Below are positions 1 through 6,806 of a stretch of DNA of 8,311 nt, piece by piece. This DNA comes from Collinsella sp. (GTDB lineage Bacteria; Actinomycetota; Coriobacteriia; Coriobacteriales; Coriobacteriaceae). Below the pieces are notes generated by a model. The model was given only the letters and a program-made list of their open reading frames with translations. It had not been told where the DNA came from and made no database searches. Numbering within the stretch: the stretch's first letter is position 1; every line of letters begins with the position of its first letter. The stretch lies in NCBI GenBank assembly GCA_022713905.1, contig JAIHTM010000101.1, positions 1 through 8,311 of the forward strand. Direction: 5' to 3'. Made by a program: the position numbers and the translations under genes.

Positions 1-128
1 AAGGCGAGGTTGTGGCCATAGGGCTCAATCTCGGGCAGCGGAGCCACGCCGCGGCTTATCTGCTCGGAGAGCGACAGGATATCGCCCACGACGGCGCTCG
101 CGGTGGGGAAGGAACCTGCGCCCGCGCC
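1..128 (-). pseudogene. hom: Homoserine dehydrogenase fragment, inverted duplicate
   Basis: Read on the minus strand from 128 down to 1, this stretch encodes GAGAGSFPTASAVVGDIL, followed by residues also found on the plus strand at 126-220. GxGAGxxPTASAVVGD is the conserved segment of homoserine dehydrogenases leading into the last part of the catalytic region. The motif is complete only here: the plus-strand copy has it cut just before AVVGD. The fragment is therefore the authentic sequence of the segment preceding position 126 of the real gene, displayed backwards by the fold-back. It has no start or stop codon of its own and should not be counted as a second gene. Confidence 0.85.
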
Positions 129-220
129 GTCGTGGGCGATATCCTGTCGCTCTCCGAGCAGATAAGCCGCGGCGTGGCTCCGCTGCCCGAGATTGAGCCC
201 TATGGCCACAACCTCGCCTT
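1..220. repeat. Perfect 97-bp inverted repeat (fold-back) within hom
   Basis: Bases 1-97 are the exact reverse complement of 124-220 (base i pairs with base 221-i), separated by a 26-base loop at 98-123. Both arms carry the same piece of homoserine dehydrogenase. The loop itself is hom sequence read on the minus strand. At the turn, GGCGC (93-97) faces GCGCC (124-128), an inverted microhomology that would let a 3' end snap back and copy itself. A repeat of this length inside a conserved enzyme core is not expected in a functional gene. The simplest reading is an amplification or assembly chimera at a contig end; a true inverted duplication is possible but less likely. Confidence 0.95.
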
Positions 221-533
221 TAAGCCCATGGACGAGCTCCAGACCAAGTACTATGTGCGCCTGAAGGTCGCCGACCGCGTGGGTGCCCTGTCCGAGACGG
301 TCGACATCTTTGCCAAACACAACATCTCGATCTCGCTCATCAACCAGGTCGAGGACGGCAAGTCGGGCGCCAGCGATACCTGCTCGGTCATCTTCCTGAC
401 GCACCGCGCACTCGAGAAGGACGTCCAAGCTGCCGCCGCCGAGCTTGCCAGCGTCGGCTGCGTGGCCGAGGTCGCCAACGTCTTGCGTATCGAGGACGTC
501 GAGGCCTGGACCGAAGGCGTCATGGCCAACTAG
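126..533 (+). CDS. hom: Homoserine dehydrogenase, C-terminal part with ACT domain (5' truncated)
   Basis: Homoserine dehydrogenase is a cytosolic enzyme that reduces aspartate semialdehyde to homoserine with NAD(P)H, the branch point to threonine, methionine and isoleucine. About 135 residues are authentic here, from AVVGDIL to the stop; the family is usually around 400-440 residues. The front part is the tail of the catalytic region. From YYVRLKVADRVGALSETVDIF (241-303) onward it is a C-terminal ACT domain, with the typical DRxGxL turn and the SISLINQVE strand; in Gram-positive enzymes this domain mediates feedback inhibition by threonine. Upstream the frame stays open to a GTG at 12, but that stretch is the reversed left arm of the inverted repeat, so the extension is spurious. 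A terminator follows 36 bases after the stop, so hom ends its transcript. Confidence 0.9.
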   Translation, partial: AVVGDILSLSEQISRGVAPLPEIEPYGHNLAFKPMDELQTKYYVRLKVADRVGALSETVDIFAKHNISISLINQVEDGKSGASDTCSVIFLTHRALEKDVQAAAAELASVGCVAEVANVLRIEDVEAWTEGVMAN

Positions 534-569
534 TCCGGTCTTCGGTATACGACACATATATGTTGAGGG

Positions 570-601
570 GCTCCCGTCCGGTCTTGGACGGGAGCTTTTT
601 T
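570..601 (+). terminator. Intrinsic terminator after hom
   Basis: GCTCCCGTCC (570-579) pairs perfectly with GGACGGGAGC (586-595) around a 6-base loop and is followed at once by six T residues (596-601). A perfect 10-bp GC-rich stem plus U-tract, 36 bases downstream of the hom stop, is a textbook Rho-independent terminator. It insulates the dehydrogenase gene downstream. Confidence 0.93.
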
Positions 602-644
602 GTTTGCTCTCGGGGCACATTGGCGTGGCTTACGTTTGAACAAC

Positions 645-686
645 TTGACCGTTCATTGACAACCGGGGGTACCGTTCACCGATAGG
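645..686 (+). promoter_or_regulatory. Candidate promoter/operator region of the short-chain dehydrogenase
   Basis: A perfect -35 hexamer TTGACA lies at 656-661. The -10 is weak: GATA-containing bases at 679-686 sit 17-19 bases downstream and match TATAAT poorly. An 8-base direct repeat, ACCGTTCA, occurs at 648-655 and 671-678, 23 bases apart (about two helical turns) and flanking the -35 element, as operator half-sites often do. A second TTGACC is at 645-650. The gene is isolated between two terminators, so it needs its own promoter. The exact assignment is inference. Confidence 0.4.
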
Positions 687-757
687 CGAACGCGCTCGTT
701 TTGGGCCGCCACTATGCTGTGCTGCGTATGTCCACACCCCCGAAGAATGGAGGCACC

Positions 758-1507
<750 letters not shown>

Positions 1508-1550
1508 AGGTCGAAAACTTCGGCTTCGAACCTCAACCGAGCTCAACGCA

Positions 1551-1593
1551 AAAGGCGCGCCGCCCGCATCAACCGCAGGCAGCGCGCCTTTTT
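1551..1593 (+). terminator. Intrinsic terminator after the dehydrogenase
   Basis: AAAGGCGCGC (1551-1560) pairs with GCGCGCCTTT (1582-1591), ending in a run of five T residues (1589-1593). The 21-base loop contains an inner helix, GCCCGC (1562-1567) with GCAGGC (1575-1580), with one mismatch. It starts 43 bases after the stop. The A-run at the 5' side could give partial function in the opposite direction too. Confidence 0.88.
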
Positions 1594-1602
1594 GTGTTTG
1601 CA

Positions 1603-1709
1603 GGGGAAGCTGCGTCCCGGCATTTCAGCTCAGAACGGAACATGGTTCCCCCCAGAATCCCCTTGCGGAAACTACATCCCACTCCGTCCATTACGGGACA
1701 CAGTTTCCC
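1603..1709. repeat. Intergenic palindromic repeat element (four diverged 14-base units)
   Basis: The ends form an imperfect inverted repeat: GGGGAAGCTGCGTCCCG (1603-1619) against CGGGACACAGTTTCCC (1694-1709), with two mismatches over 16 bases. The 14-base unit GGAARCTRCRTCCC occurs at 1605-1618 and directly repeated at 1667-1680, differing only by A/G exchanges. An inverted copy (GGAAACTGTGTCCC) is at 1695-1708. A looser copy at 1637-1650 is itself a small palindrome (GGAAC-ATG-GTTCC). The layout resembles a REP-like or miniature palindromic element placed directly behind a terminator. It encodes no protein. The following stretch 1710-1816 shows nothing I can support. Confidence 0.6.
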
Positions 1710-1816
1710 GAAGGGCAGTTGAGTCATGCCATCCTAATCAAAACGCGACCGTATTGCGCCCCTAAGATAACCAGCTCTCATGCTGGAACGAACGCATCAT
1801 GCGGCGCGACCGCTCG

Positions 1817-1845
1817 CCGACATGCAATTTGTTGCACAGTAAAAT
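1817..1845 (+). promoter_or_regulatory. Candidate sigma-70 promoter of the five-gene operon
   Basis: CCGACA (1817-1822, four of six bases of TTGACA) is followed by exactly 17 bases and TAAAAT (1840-1845, five of six bases of TATAAT). Transcription would begin near 1852, leaving a leader of about 50 bases before the ATG at 1904. The leader includes a small inverted repeat (CCTTTATT at 1865-1872 with AATAAGG at 1878-1884). It is the best promoter I find in the 394-base gap before the FHA gene. Prediction only. Confidence 0.45.
1823..1836. promoter_or_regulatory. Palindrome TGCAA-N4-TTGCA in the promoter spacer, possible operator
   Basis: TGCAA (1823-1827) and TTGCA (1832-1836) form a perfect 5+5 palindrome with a 4-base centre. 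It lies wholly between the proposed -35 and -10 hexamers of the operon, the classic position for a repressor. No regulator gene with an obvious DNA-binding domain is in the operon; the only winged helix in the window is on the Fic protein. The element is short enough that chance cannot be excluded. Confidence 0.35.
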
Positions 1846-1903
1846 CGACCAGTGGCACCTTTATCCTTTATTTAACGAATAAGGTCAAGGAAGGGAGAAC
1901 ATC

Positions 1904-2836
1904 ATGCCAAGACGGCAAACACCGCTCGAGGTCATGTTCTCCCTGTTCAAGACTTCATTTACCCTGAGCCATCGCGCACTTGCTGAATTGTTACTATCCG
2001 ATCTGCCGTTAACAAATGGACAGCCTACCGCCCAAATGGCACAGGACACCAGCTGGCTTTCGCGCACGATCGTGCACTCGCAGCCGGGCTCCCTAGAAGA
2101 TCGCTACTTTGCCGACTGGTCCTGCGCATCGAATCAAATCCTGCACAAGCTACAGGAAAAAGGGTATTCTAACACCGACATCTATACCATGATTGCGGCA
2201 GCGACTGACGCGATGGCTCAAGCGCTCAGTGCCTGTGGGCGTAATGGGCTCCTTTACCGGAACGCTGCCTCGCGCCTCGTCGGCTGCCAGTCAGACAAAG
2301 ATAACAGGACTCTTATCTCAATCGCGCTCGTTGTCTCGACCGCCTGTTGGTGCGAACCGGCCCGTGCTATCGCGTACATCAGGGACCGCTTTGAATTCGC
2401 AGAGAATGTCAGGTCGTTTACCCCCTCAAGTATTTCTGTCTGCCCATGCGATTTAAAACAAACGGACACCGAACATGCGATCGGCCTTATCAGGATCGAT
2501 AGCGGACTCGTCATCGGCGGCTCTTATGTCATTGAGCCTTCTGCCGTGGGCTCCATCATCGGAGCGCTCGCACTCGAAGACAGCGCTGTCACCGATGTTG
2601 GGCTGGATGTCTCCGCTAGGCATCTCCGTATCTTCGCCGAGAACAATGCTTGGTACGCACAAGACCTCGGTTCGACCAACGGCACGCATCTGATTCGAAC
2701 AGCCGACAACAACGAACTCGACATCAGCTCCGGCGCACCCGCCCAGCTGTACCCCGGCGACATCCTGCGCCTGGGTCTCAGCACCACTTTTGCCGTCGTA
2801 GCAACGACGGCTATCTTAGCAAATCAACATTACTAA
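1904..2836 (+). CDS. FHA-domain protein, first gene of the TIR operon
   Basis: A 310-residue soluble protein. The C-terminal part (about 195-300) is a forkhead-associated domain, the phosphothreonine-binding module of bacterial Ser/Thr-kinase signalling. Visible marks are the SARH loop (S237, R239, H240), DLGSTNGT (254-261, including N259, G260 and T261) and LYPGDILRLG (282-291). The first strand looks like RIDSGLVIGG (197-206), less canonical than the usual GR start. Residues 1-190 are largely helical and cysteine-containing, and I recognise no family there; no signal peptide or clear membrane helix is present (136-150 is only mildly hydrophobic). The start is supported by AAGGGAG about 8 bases before the ATG. 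The gene opens the operon, 19 bases before the SPFH gene. Likely role: bind a phosphorylated partner and recruit it to the complex. No kinase is encoded nearby, so it would have to act in trans. Confidence 0.85.
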   Translation: MPRRQTPLEVMFSLFKTSFTLSHRALAELLLSDLPLTNGQPTAQMAQDTSWLSRTIVHSQPGSLEDRYFADWSCASNQILHKLQEKGYSNTDIYTMIAAATDAMAQALSACGRNGLLYRNAASRLVGCQSDKDNRTLISIALVVSTACWCEPARAIAYIRDRFEFAENVRSFTPSSISVCPCDLKQTDTEHAIGLIRIDSGLVIGGSYVIEPSAVGSIIGALALEDSAVTDVGLDVSARHLRIFAENNAWYAQDLGSTNGTHLIRTADNNELDISSGAPAQLYPGDILRLGLSTTFAVVATTAILANQHY

Positions 2837-2855
2837 CCATGGAAACAAGGGGACT

Positions 2856-3962
2856 ATGAGCATCACGGATGTCATTAAATATGAGGGCAATAACCAAACT
2901 TTTATCTGGAAACACCCCTCAGAAGACTTCAATACGGGCTCGCAACTCATTGTTCACGAGACCCAAGAAGCAATTTTCTTCCTTAATGGCCAGGCCCTGG
3001 ATTCGTTTGGACCAGGCAGGCATGAACTTGAAACTCAAAATCTACCGTTACTGAACGGCGTTTCGAAGATAACGACCGGCGGTGTCAGCCCGTTTCACTC
3101 AGAGGTCTACTTTGTTAACCTCATCGAGCAGATGGGCATCCGCTGGGGAACCAATTCCAAGATTCAGTTCATGGAACCGACTTATGGGTTTCCGCTCTCG
3201 CTCGGGGCATCCGGAGAGATGGCTCTTGCTGTAAAAGAGCCCCGCAGGCTCCTTCTCAAACTTGTTGGAACCGAAGCCTTGCTCTCCCAGGACAAGTTGA
3301 TCAGTTATTTCAAAGCTTTCCTGCAAACTCGCATAAAAACTCATCTCGCTCAAGTAATTACCGAGCAAAAGCTCTCCATTTTCGAACTCGATGCACACCT
3401 GGAAGAGCTATCCGACTCGCTTAAGAACAAGCTGCTTTCCGACTTTGCCGCATACGGTCTATCATTAACACAAATGCTGGTCACCGCCATCGTCAAACCC
3501 GAAGGTGATCCGGTATACGAGAAGTATAAGGATCTCCATTTCAAGCAATATGCCGACGTACGCGCGGCACAGATAAAACAGCAGGTCAGCATTATCGAAC
3601 AAGAAACCGCGGCGCAACGCACCGTAATCTCTGCAAAAGCACGCGCAGAAAAACGGCAAATCGAGGGCTATACCTATCAACAGGAGCGCAGCTTCGATGT
3701 TGCCGAAAAGATGGCCCAGAACGAGGCGACTGGCGAATACGCAAACATGGGCATCGGCCTAGGTGTAATGGCCGGCGTCGGCGGGACCATGGGGTCAGTT
3801 ATGACGGACGCGCTTTCGCAAGCGACTGGCACGCCCGCGACGCAGTCTATCCCCGCGGATGCCAATTCGCAGCAAAGTACTGCGAAATTCTGTTCCGAGT
3901 GTGGTTATCACTTCTCTGGAACCGAGAAGTTCTGTCCTGAGTGCGGAGCACGGAGGTCATAA
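2856..3962 (+). CDS. SPFH-like (YdjI/'virion core protein'-type) scaffold with C-terminal zinc ribbon
   Basis: A 368-residue protein. Residues about 25-215 resemble the SPFH/Band-7-like domain of the group often labelled virion core protein, which includes Bacillus YdjI; recognisable parts are FFLNGQALDSFGPGRHELET (41-60) and PLLNGVSKITTGG. A charged helical, coiled-coil-prone segment follows (225-290), then a Gly/Met-rich hydrophobic patch (298-316) that could touch membrane. The C-terminus is a CxxC-CxxC zinc ribbon (C346, C349, C360, C363). SPFH proteins form oligomeric membrane-associated scaffolds; YdjI-type relatives act in membrane-stress responses with PspA-like partners. AAGGGG lies 3 bases before the ATG. 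Its TAA overlaps the next ATG by one base (TAATG), implying translational coupling with the membrane protein, its likely partner. The domain assignment is from memory of the family; the zinc ribbon is plain in the sequence. Confidence 0.85.
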   Translation: MSITDVIKYEGNNQTFIWKHPSEDFNTGSQLIVHETQEAIFFLNGQALDSFGPGRHELETQNLPLLNGVSKITTGGVSPFHSEVYFVNLIEQMGIRWGTNSKIQFMEPTYGFPLSLGASGEMALAVKEPRRLLLKLVGTEALLSQDKLISYFKAFLQTRIKTHLAQVITEQKLSIFELDAHLEELSDSLKNKLLSDFAAYGLSLTQMLVTAIVKPEGDPVYEKYKDLHFKQYADVRAAQIKQQVSIIEQETAAQRTVISAKARAEKRQIEGYTYQQERSFDVAEKMAQNEATGEYANMGIGLGVMAGVGGTMGSVMTDALSQATGTPATQSIPADANSQQSTAKFCSECGYHFSGTEKFCPECGARRS

Positions 3963-4639
3963 TGAAGAGCACGCAGGCATATATTGCAGCAATTCCCGTA
4001 GCCCTTTTCATAGCTATCGAAAGCGTGGCAATACTTTTATTTGGACCCTCAACCACTTTTTGGATTGAGAGCGCATTCTCTTTGGTCAGCCTCGCCCTGG
4101 TGGTTTCAGCCTTGTTATTTGGACCCCAAACGAATCTTAAGATATTTGGCATCTCAAAGATACTTGTTATTTGCGTATCGTTTGCAGTCCAATTGCTGCT
4201 AAGCATACTAGGGTCCGCGTTAAAAACAGGGGCGCTTCCAGCAATTCCAATTCTCAGTTTTCTGCTTGCAATCGCCGCGATAACCGCACTCTTCGCAACG
4301 GGCGCTTCCGAATCTCATGCATCTACTATTGAAAACCAAGTTTCAAGCAAATCGCAATTCATGCAGAACCTTGAACTTCAGCTAAGAGTGCTTTTAGATG
4401 AATCACCTTCAGAGCTGCGCGCATCAATGGCCAGCCTCTTGGAAACTTCAAGCTTTGCCGACCCCACCAGTTGTGAAGCAAGCGCTCAAGTTGAAGATGA
4501 AATATCGAGCGCACTTAGTGATCTATCGCAATCAATCAAATCAAACGATATCGAAGGTGCGAACTTGAAAATATCACGCATGGCTTCGTTGATAAGGCAA
4601 AGAGCAGCACTGGTTAAAGCAAGCAAGGACAGCCAATGA
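3962..4639 (+). CDS. Four-helix membrane protein with helical cytoplasmic tail
   Basis: A 225-residue protein that I do not recognise. Four hydrophobic segments occupy roughly residues 7-27, 33-53, 65-86 and 92-113, in two hairpins with very short loops. The remaining 110 residues are soluble, Ser/Glu/Gln-rich and probably helical (for example 133-161 and 177-220). With an even number of helices the tail should share a side with the N-terminus; a cytoplasmic tail is plausible because the partners are cytosolic. The start at ATG 3962 is chosen over an upstream in-frame GTG at 3941: GGAGG lies 5 bases before it and the ATG overlaps the previous stop. The stop overlaps the TIR gene start (ATGA). 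By context it is the membrane anchor or the effector target of the TIR/SPFH complex; small multi-helix proteins in defence operons often disrupt membranes, but nothing here proves that. Confidence 0.85.
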   Translation: MKSTQAYIAAIPVALFIAIESVAILLFGPSTTFWIESAFSLVSLALVVSALLFGPQTNLKIFGISKILVICVSFAVQLLLSILGSALKTGALPAIPILSFLLAIAAITALFATGASESHASTIENQVSSKSQFMQNLELQLRVLLDESPSELRASMASLLETSSFADPTSCEASAQVEDEISSALSDLSQSIKSNDIEGANLKISRMASLIRQRAALVKASKDSQ

Positions 4640-5295
4640 TCGATAGGGATAAATTAATCTCGCTTCTTATTTCAAAAGAAATTCCGGTAAAAAAGACCCA
4701 GAGATACAAAACTATTGGCTATCGAATAAAGCTCGAGAATGGAACAGCCGTATATGTCTACGACAGCGGCGGCTTCTTTTGTCAAGGAAATAACGCCGAT
4801 CAAGTTCGAGAAGCCATCGAAGATGAAATCGTTGACGAACCAAACAACAAAGTTTTCGTTGTTTATGGCCACGATAAAACTGCACGAAACCAACTCCAAC
4901 GTCTTCTCGAAGAGTTGAATCTCGAGCCAATTTTTCTCGATAATCAGCCCATGGGGGGCCGAACAATAATTGAACAACTGATGGAATACATCCCTCGCGC
5001 TAATTTCGGAATCGTGCTTATGACCCCGGACGATATGGGCTATCCAAAGAACGAACAGAATCAACCACAGCCAAGAGCTCGCCAGAACGTAGTTTTGGAA
5101 CTCGGGATGCTACTGATGAAATTTGATAGGTCCAGGATCGCAATCCTTCTCAAAGAAACTGACCCGCCAATAGAAAAACCGTCCGATATAAACGGCATCT
5201 TATATCTCCCTTACAAGGATGACGTTTTTGAGATAAAGCAGAAGCTAATACGAGAAATGAACAGCAAGGGATATGAAATGGAGCAATCGAAATGA
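4636..5295 (+). CDS. TIR-like nucleotide-binding protein (CAP12/Pycsar-effector type)
   Basis: A 219-residue protein with two parts. Residues 1-68 form a small beta-rich module (YRIKLENGTAVYVYDSGGFF, QG) preceding a helix. Residues 72-200 match the TIR-like family found in STING-TIR, CBASS and Pycsar effectors: VFVVYGHDKTAR (73-84), GRTIIEQ (108-114), LMTPDDMG (128-135), RARQNVVLELG (147-157) and PSDINGILYL (182-191). By family analogy E155 is the catalytic glutamate for NAD+ cleavage or cyclisation, and the TPDD and RARQN segments line the nucleotide pocket; all are intact, so activity is expected. There is no membrane segment, so it is cytosolic. It overlaps both neighbours by 4 bases (ATGA at each end), indicating coupled, stoichiometric synthesis. 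It is the most likely toxic effector of the operon, normally held inactive by its partners. The family assignment is strong; the physiological trigger is unknown. Confidence 0.92.
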   Translation: MIDRDKLISLLISKEIPVKKTQRYKTIGYRIKLENGTAVYVYDSGGFFCQGNNADQVREAIEDEIVDEPNNKVFVVYGHDKTARNQLQRLLEELNLEPIFLDNQPMGGRTIIEQLMEYIPRANFGIVLMTPDDMGYPKNEQNQPQPRARQNVVLELGMLLMKFDRSRIAILLKETDPPIEKPSDINGILYLPYKDDVFEIKQKLIREMNSKGYEMEQSK

Positions 5296-6773
5296 AAACG
5301 CTGCAATGCGAGCTCTGCGGCAGTACAGAGATAATCAAGGATGGAGACTTCTTCGTCTGCCAGAGCTGCGGGATGAAATACACGCTCGAGACTGCAAAGA
5401 AAATGATGGTCGAAGGTGTTGTCCAAGTCGAAGGCACAGTGAAAACAGACCGCGCTGAAGATGCCGATCGATATCTCGCCCTGGCCAGAACCGCTCAAAA
5501 AGCAGGTAACAACGCTGATGCTGAGAAATATGCCTCCATGGCACTCGAAATTGACCTTAAGAACGCCGAGGCATGGTCAATAAAGGCAAAAGCGATAGAC
5601 TGGCAGCTCACGTTTGACAACGATCGCTTGTCGGAATCAAATGCAGCATGCATTAACATGCTAAAGCTGCTAAATCGAGCCCCATCAGATTTTGATGAGA
5701 TAAACGACGCGCTAAACATAGCGATAGGTTTCATTGAGCATCTGCGAACTATCACAAACTCTGAGGCAGACTTTTTCTGCCAGAAACTTGCAAATCTACC
5801 GAATGCGAAGAATCTAAAGTTAATTCAATCGGGGCTCATTCGTCACCTACAGTCGCGTGAACTCCAATGGAAAAATATAGAGGCCGTGTGCGAATTACAA
5901 ACGGCTGCCGTAAAGAGGCTCAGCAAAGAGCAGGGGGAGAGTGTTGAGATACCCGAGAATATCGAAGAGCTCCTCGACGCCTTTACCGAAGACCTTTCCG
6001 GTCTTGCAGCGCGCAACATTTCATCAATGTATTTCAATGCTGCAATCACGATCCTAAACTCTGCGGTCAACGGCAGTTCCGCATGGTCAGAACGGTGGAA
6101 CAAGGTCCGCGTATTTGATTACTACGCGACAGATGATTTCGACTATGACAACGAAGAAGAAGCTTTTTATTTATGCATAGATGCGTACGATAGTTGCATA
6201 AAAGCAACTCGCTTAGCCATCGACCTCCTTGACAGTAAAGTCACCAAACAAGGTGCTGCCACAGACGAGATGCTCTTAAGATGTTGGGGCATATTGTGCA
6301 CTCTCGAGGAGCTATGTATCAAAGTTCGAACAAATCGCCGATACTACGGATACTACGGACACCCCAGCGAACAAATAACAAACGACGGCTTTTTCCTTAA
6401 CGATGAGGCAAAGCAGCTTCGGAGAGAACAGTTAGAAAAGGACATGGCAAAGCGTGACGAATACGACGCCGAGAAGAAGAAAGAACGTGAGCGCGCTGAA
6501 AAAGAAACAGAGCTCCAAGCCAAATATTGGTTAGATAATCCTGTTAAAAAGTCGCAAAAACAATGGCTCGAAGATGAATTTGACCGGCTGGGGAACGAAC
6601 TTCGAGAGCTTAAGAGCAGGCGTTCCTTCTTCAGCCCGTTCGATTTCAAGGCAAAACGTGAATGTGATGCAAAAATCGAACAGGCTCGCGAGCGCAGGCA
6701 GGAAATCAAGAACTCTTTGAAGGCCTTAGACGATGAACTCCTGGCGTACGTGTCAAACAACATTGAATCATAA
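5292..6773 (+). CDS. Zinc-ribbon/TPR/coiled-coil protein
   Basis: A 493-residue protein. The N-terminus is a TFIIB-like zinc ribbon with C6, C9, C23 and C26, followed by a GMKYTLETAKKMMVEG stretch seen in many gut Firmicutes and Actinobacteria zinc-ribbon proteins. One clear TPR-like helix pair lies at about 59-95 (ALARTAQKAGNNADAEKYASMALEIDL). The middle 100-370 is helical with an acidic patch near DDFDYDNEEEAF and a short YYGYYG repeat. From about 372 to the end it is a highly charged coiled coil, broken at FFSPFDFKAKRE (446-457), resembling the FxGKxKK element of related zinc-ribbon proteins. No membrane helix or enzyme motif is seen. It starts within the TIR stop (ATGA) with TGGAG 8 bases upstream. 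Likely role: sensor, adaptor or regulator of the TIR protein, with the other zinc ribbon of the operon. No U-tract terminator is seen after it. Confidence 0.85.
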   Translation: MKTLQCELCGSTEIIKDGDFFVCQSCGMKYTLETAKKMMVEGVVQVEGTVKTDRAEDADRYLALARTAQKAGNNADAEKYASMALEIDLKNAEAWSIKAKAIDWQLTFDNDRLSESNAACINMLKLLNRAPSDFDEINDALNIAIGFIEHLRTITNSEADFFCQKLANLPNAKNLKLIQSGLIRHLQSRELQWKNIEAVCELQTAAVKRLSKEQGESVEIPENIEELLDAFTEDLSGLAARNISSMYFNAAITILNSAVNGSSAWSERWNKVRVFDYYATDDFDYDNEEEAFYLCIDAYDSCIKATRLAIDLLDSKVTKQGAATDEMLLRCWGILCTLEELCIKVRTNRRYYGYYGHPSEQITNDGFFLNDEAKQLRREQLEKDMAKRDEYDAEKKKERERAEKETELQAKYWLDNPVKKSQKQWLEDEFDRLGNELRELKSRRSFFSPFDFKAKRECDAKIEQARERRQEIKNSLKALDDELLAYVSNNIES

Positions 6774-6806
6774 TCTCCCCTGCTTGACACGAGGGCCCAT
6801 TGGGGG

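Noticed and set aside
12..125. N-terminal extension of homoserine dehydrogenase from a GTG at 12
   Set aside because: It translates the reversed arm and the loop of the inverted repeat; the conserved motif is on the opposite strand, so the extension is an artefact.
1719..1967. 82-residue open frame before the FHA gene
   Set aside because: No good ribosome site, low-complexity cysteine/threonine-rich product, and it overlaps the FHA gene start with its better site.
4636..5295. CBASS, Pycsar or Thoeris identity for the TIR gene
   Set aside because: No cyclase, cyclic-nucleotide receptor or SLOG-domain partner is encoded nearby; only the TIR-like domain is shared.
6341..6358. Tandem 9-base repeat ATACTACGG in the zinc-ribbon/TPR gene
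   Set aside because: Only two copies, in frame, giving YYGYYG; likely a minor slippage product without further meaning.
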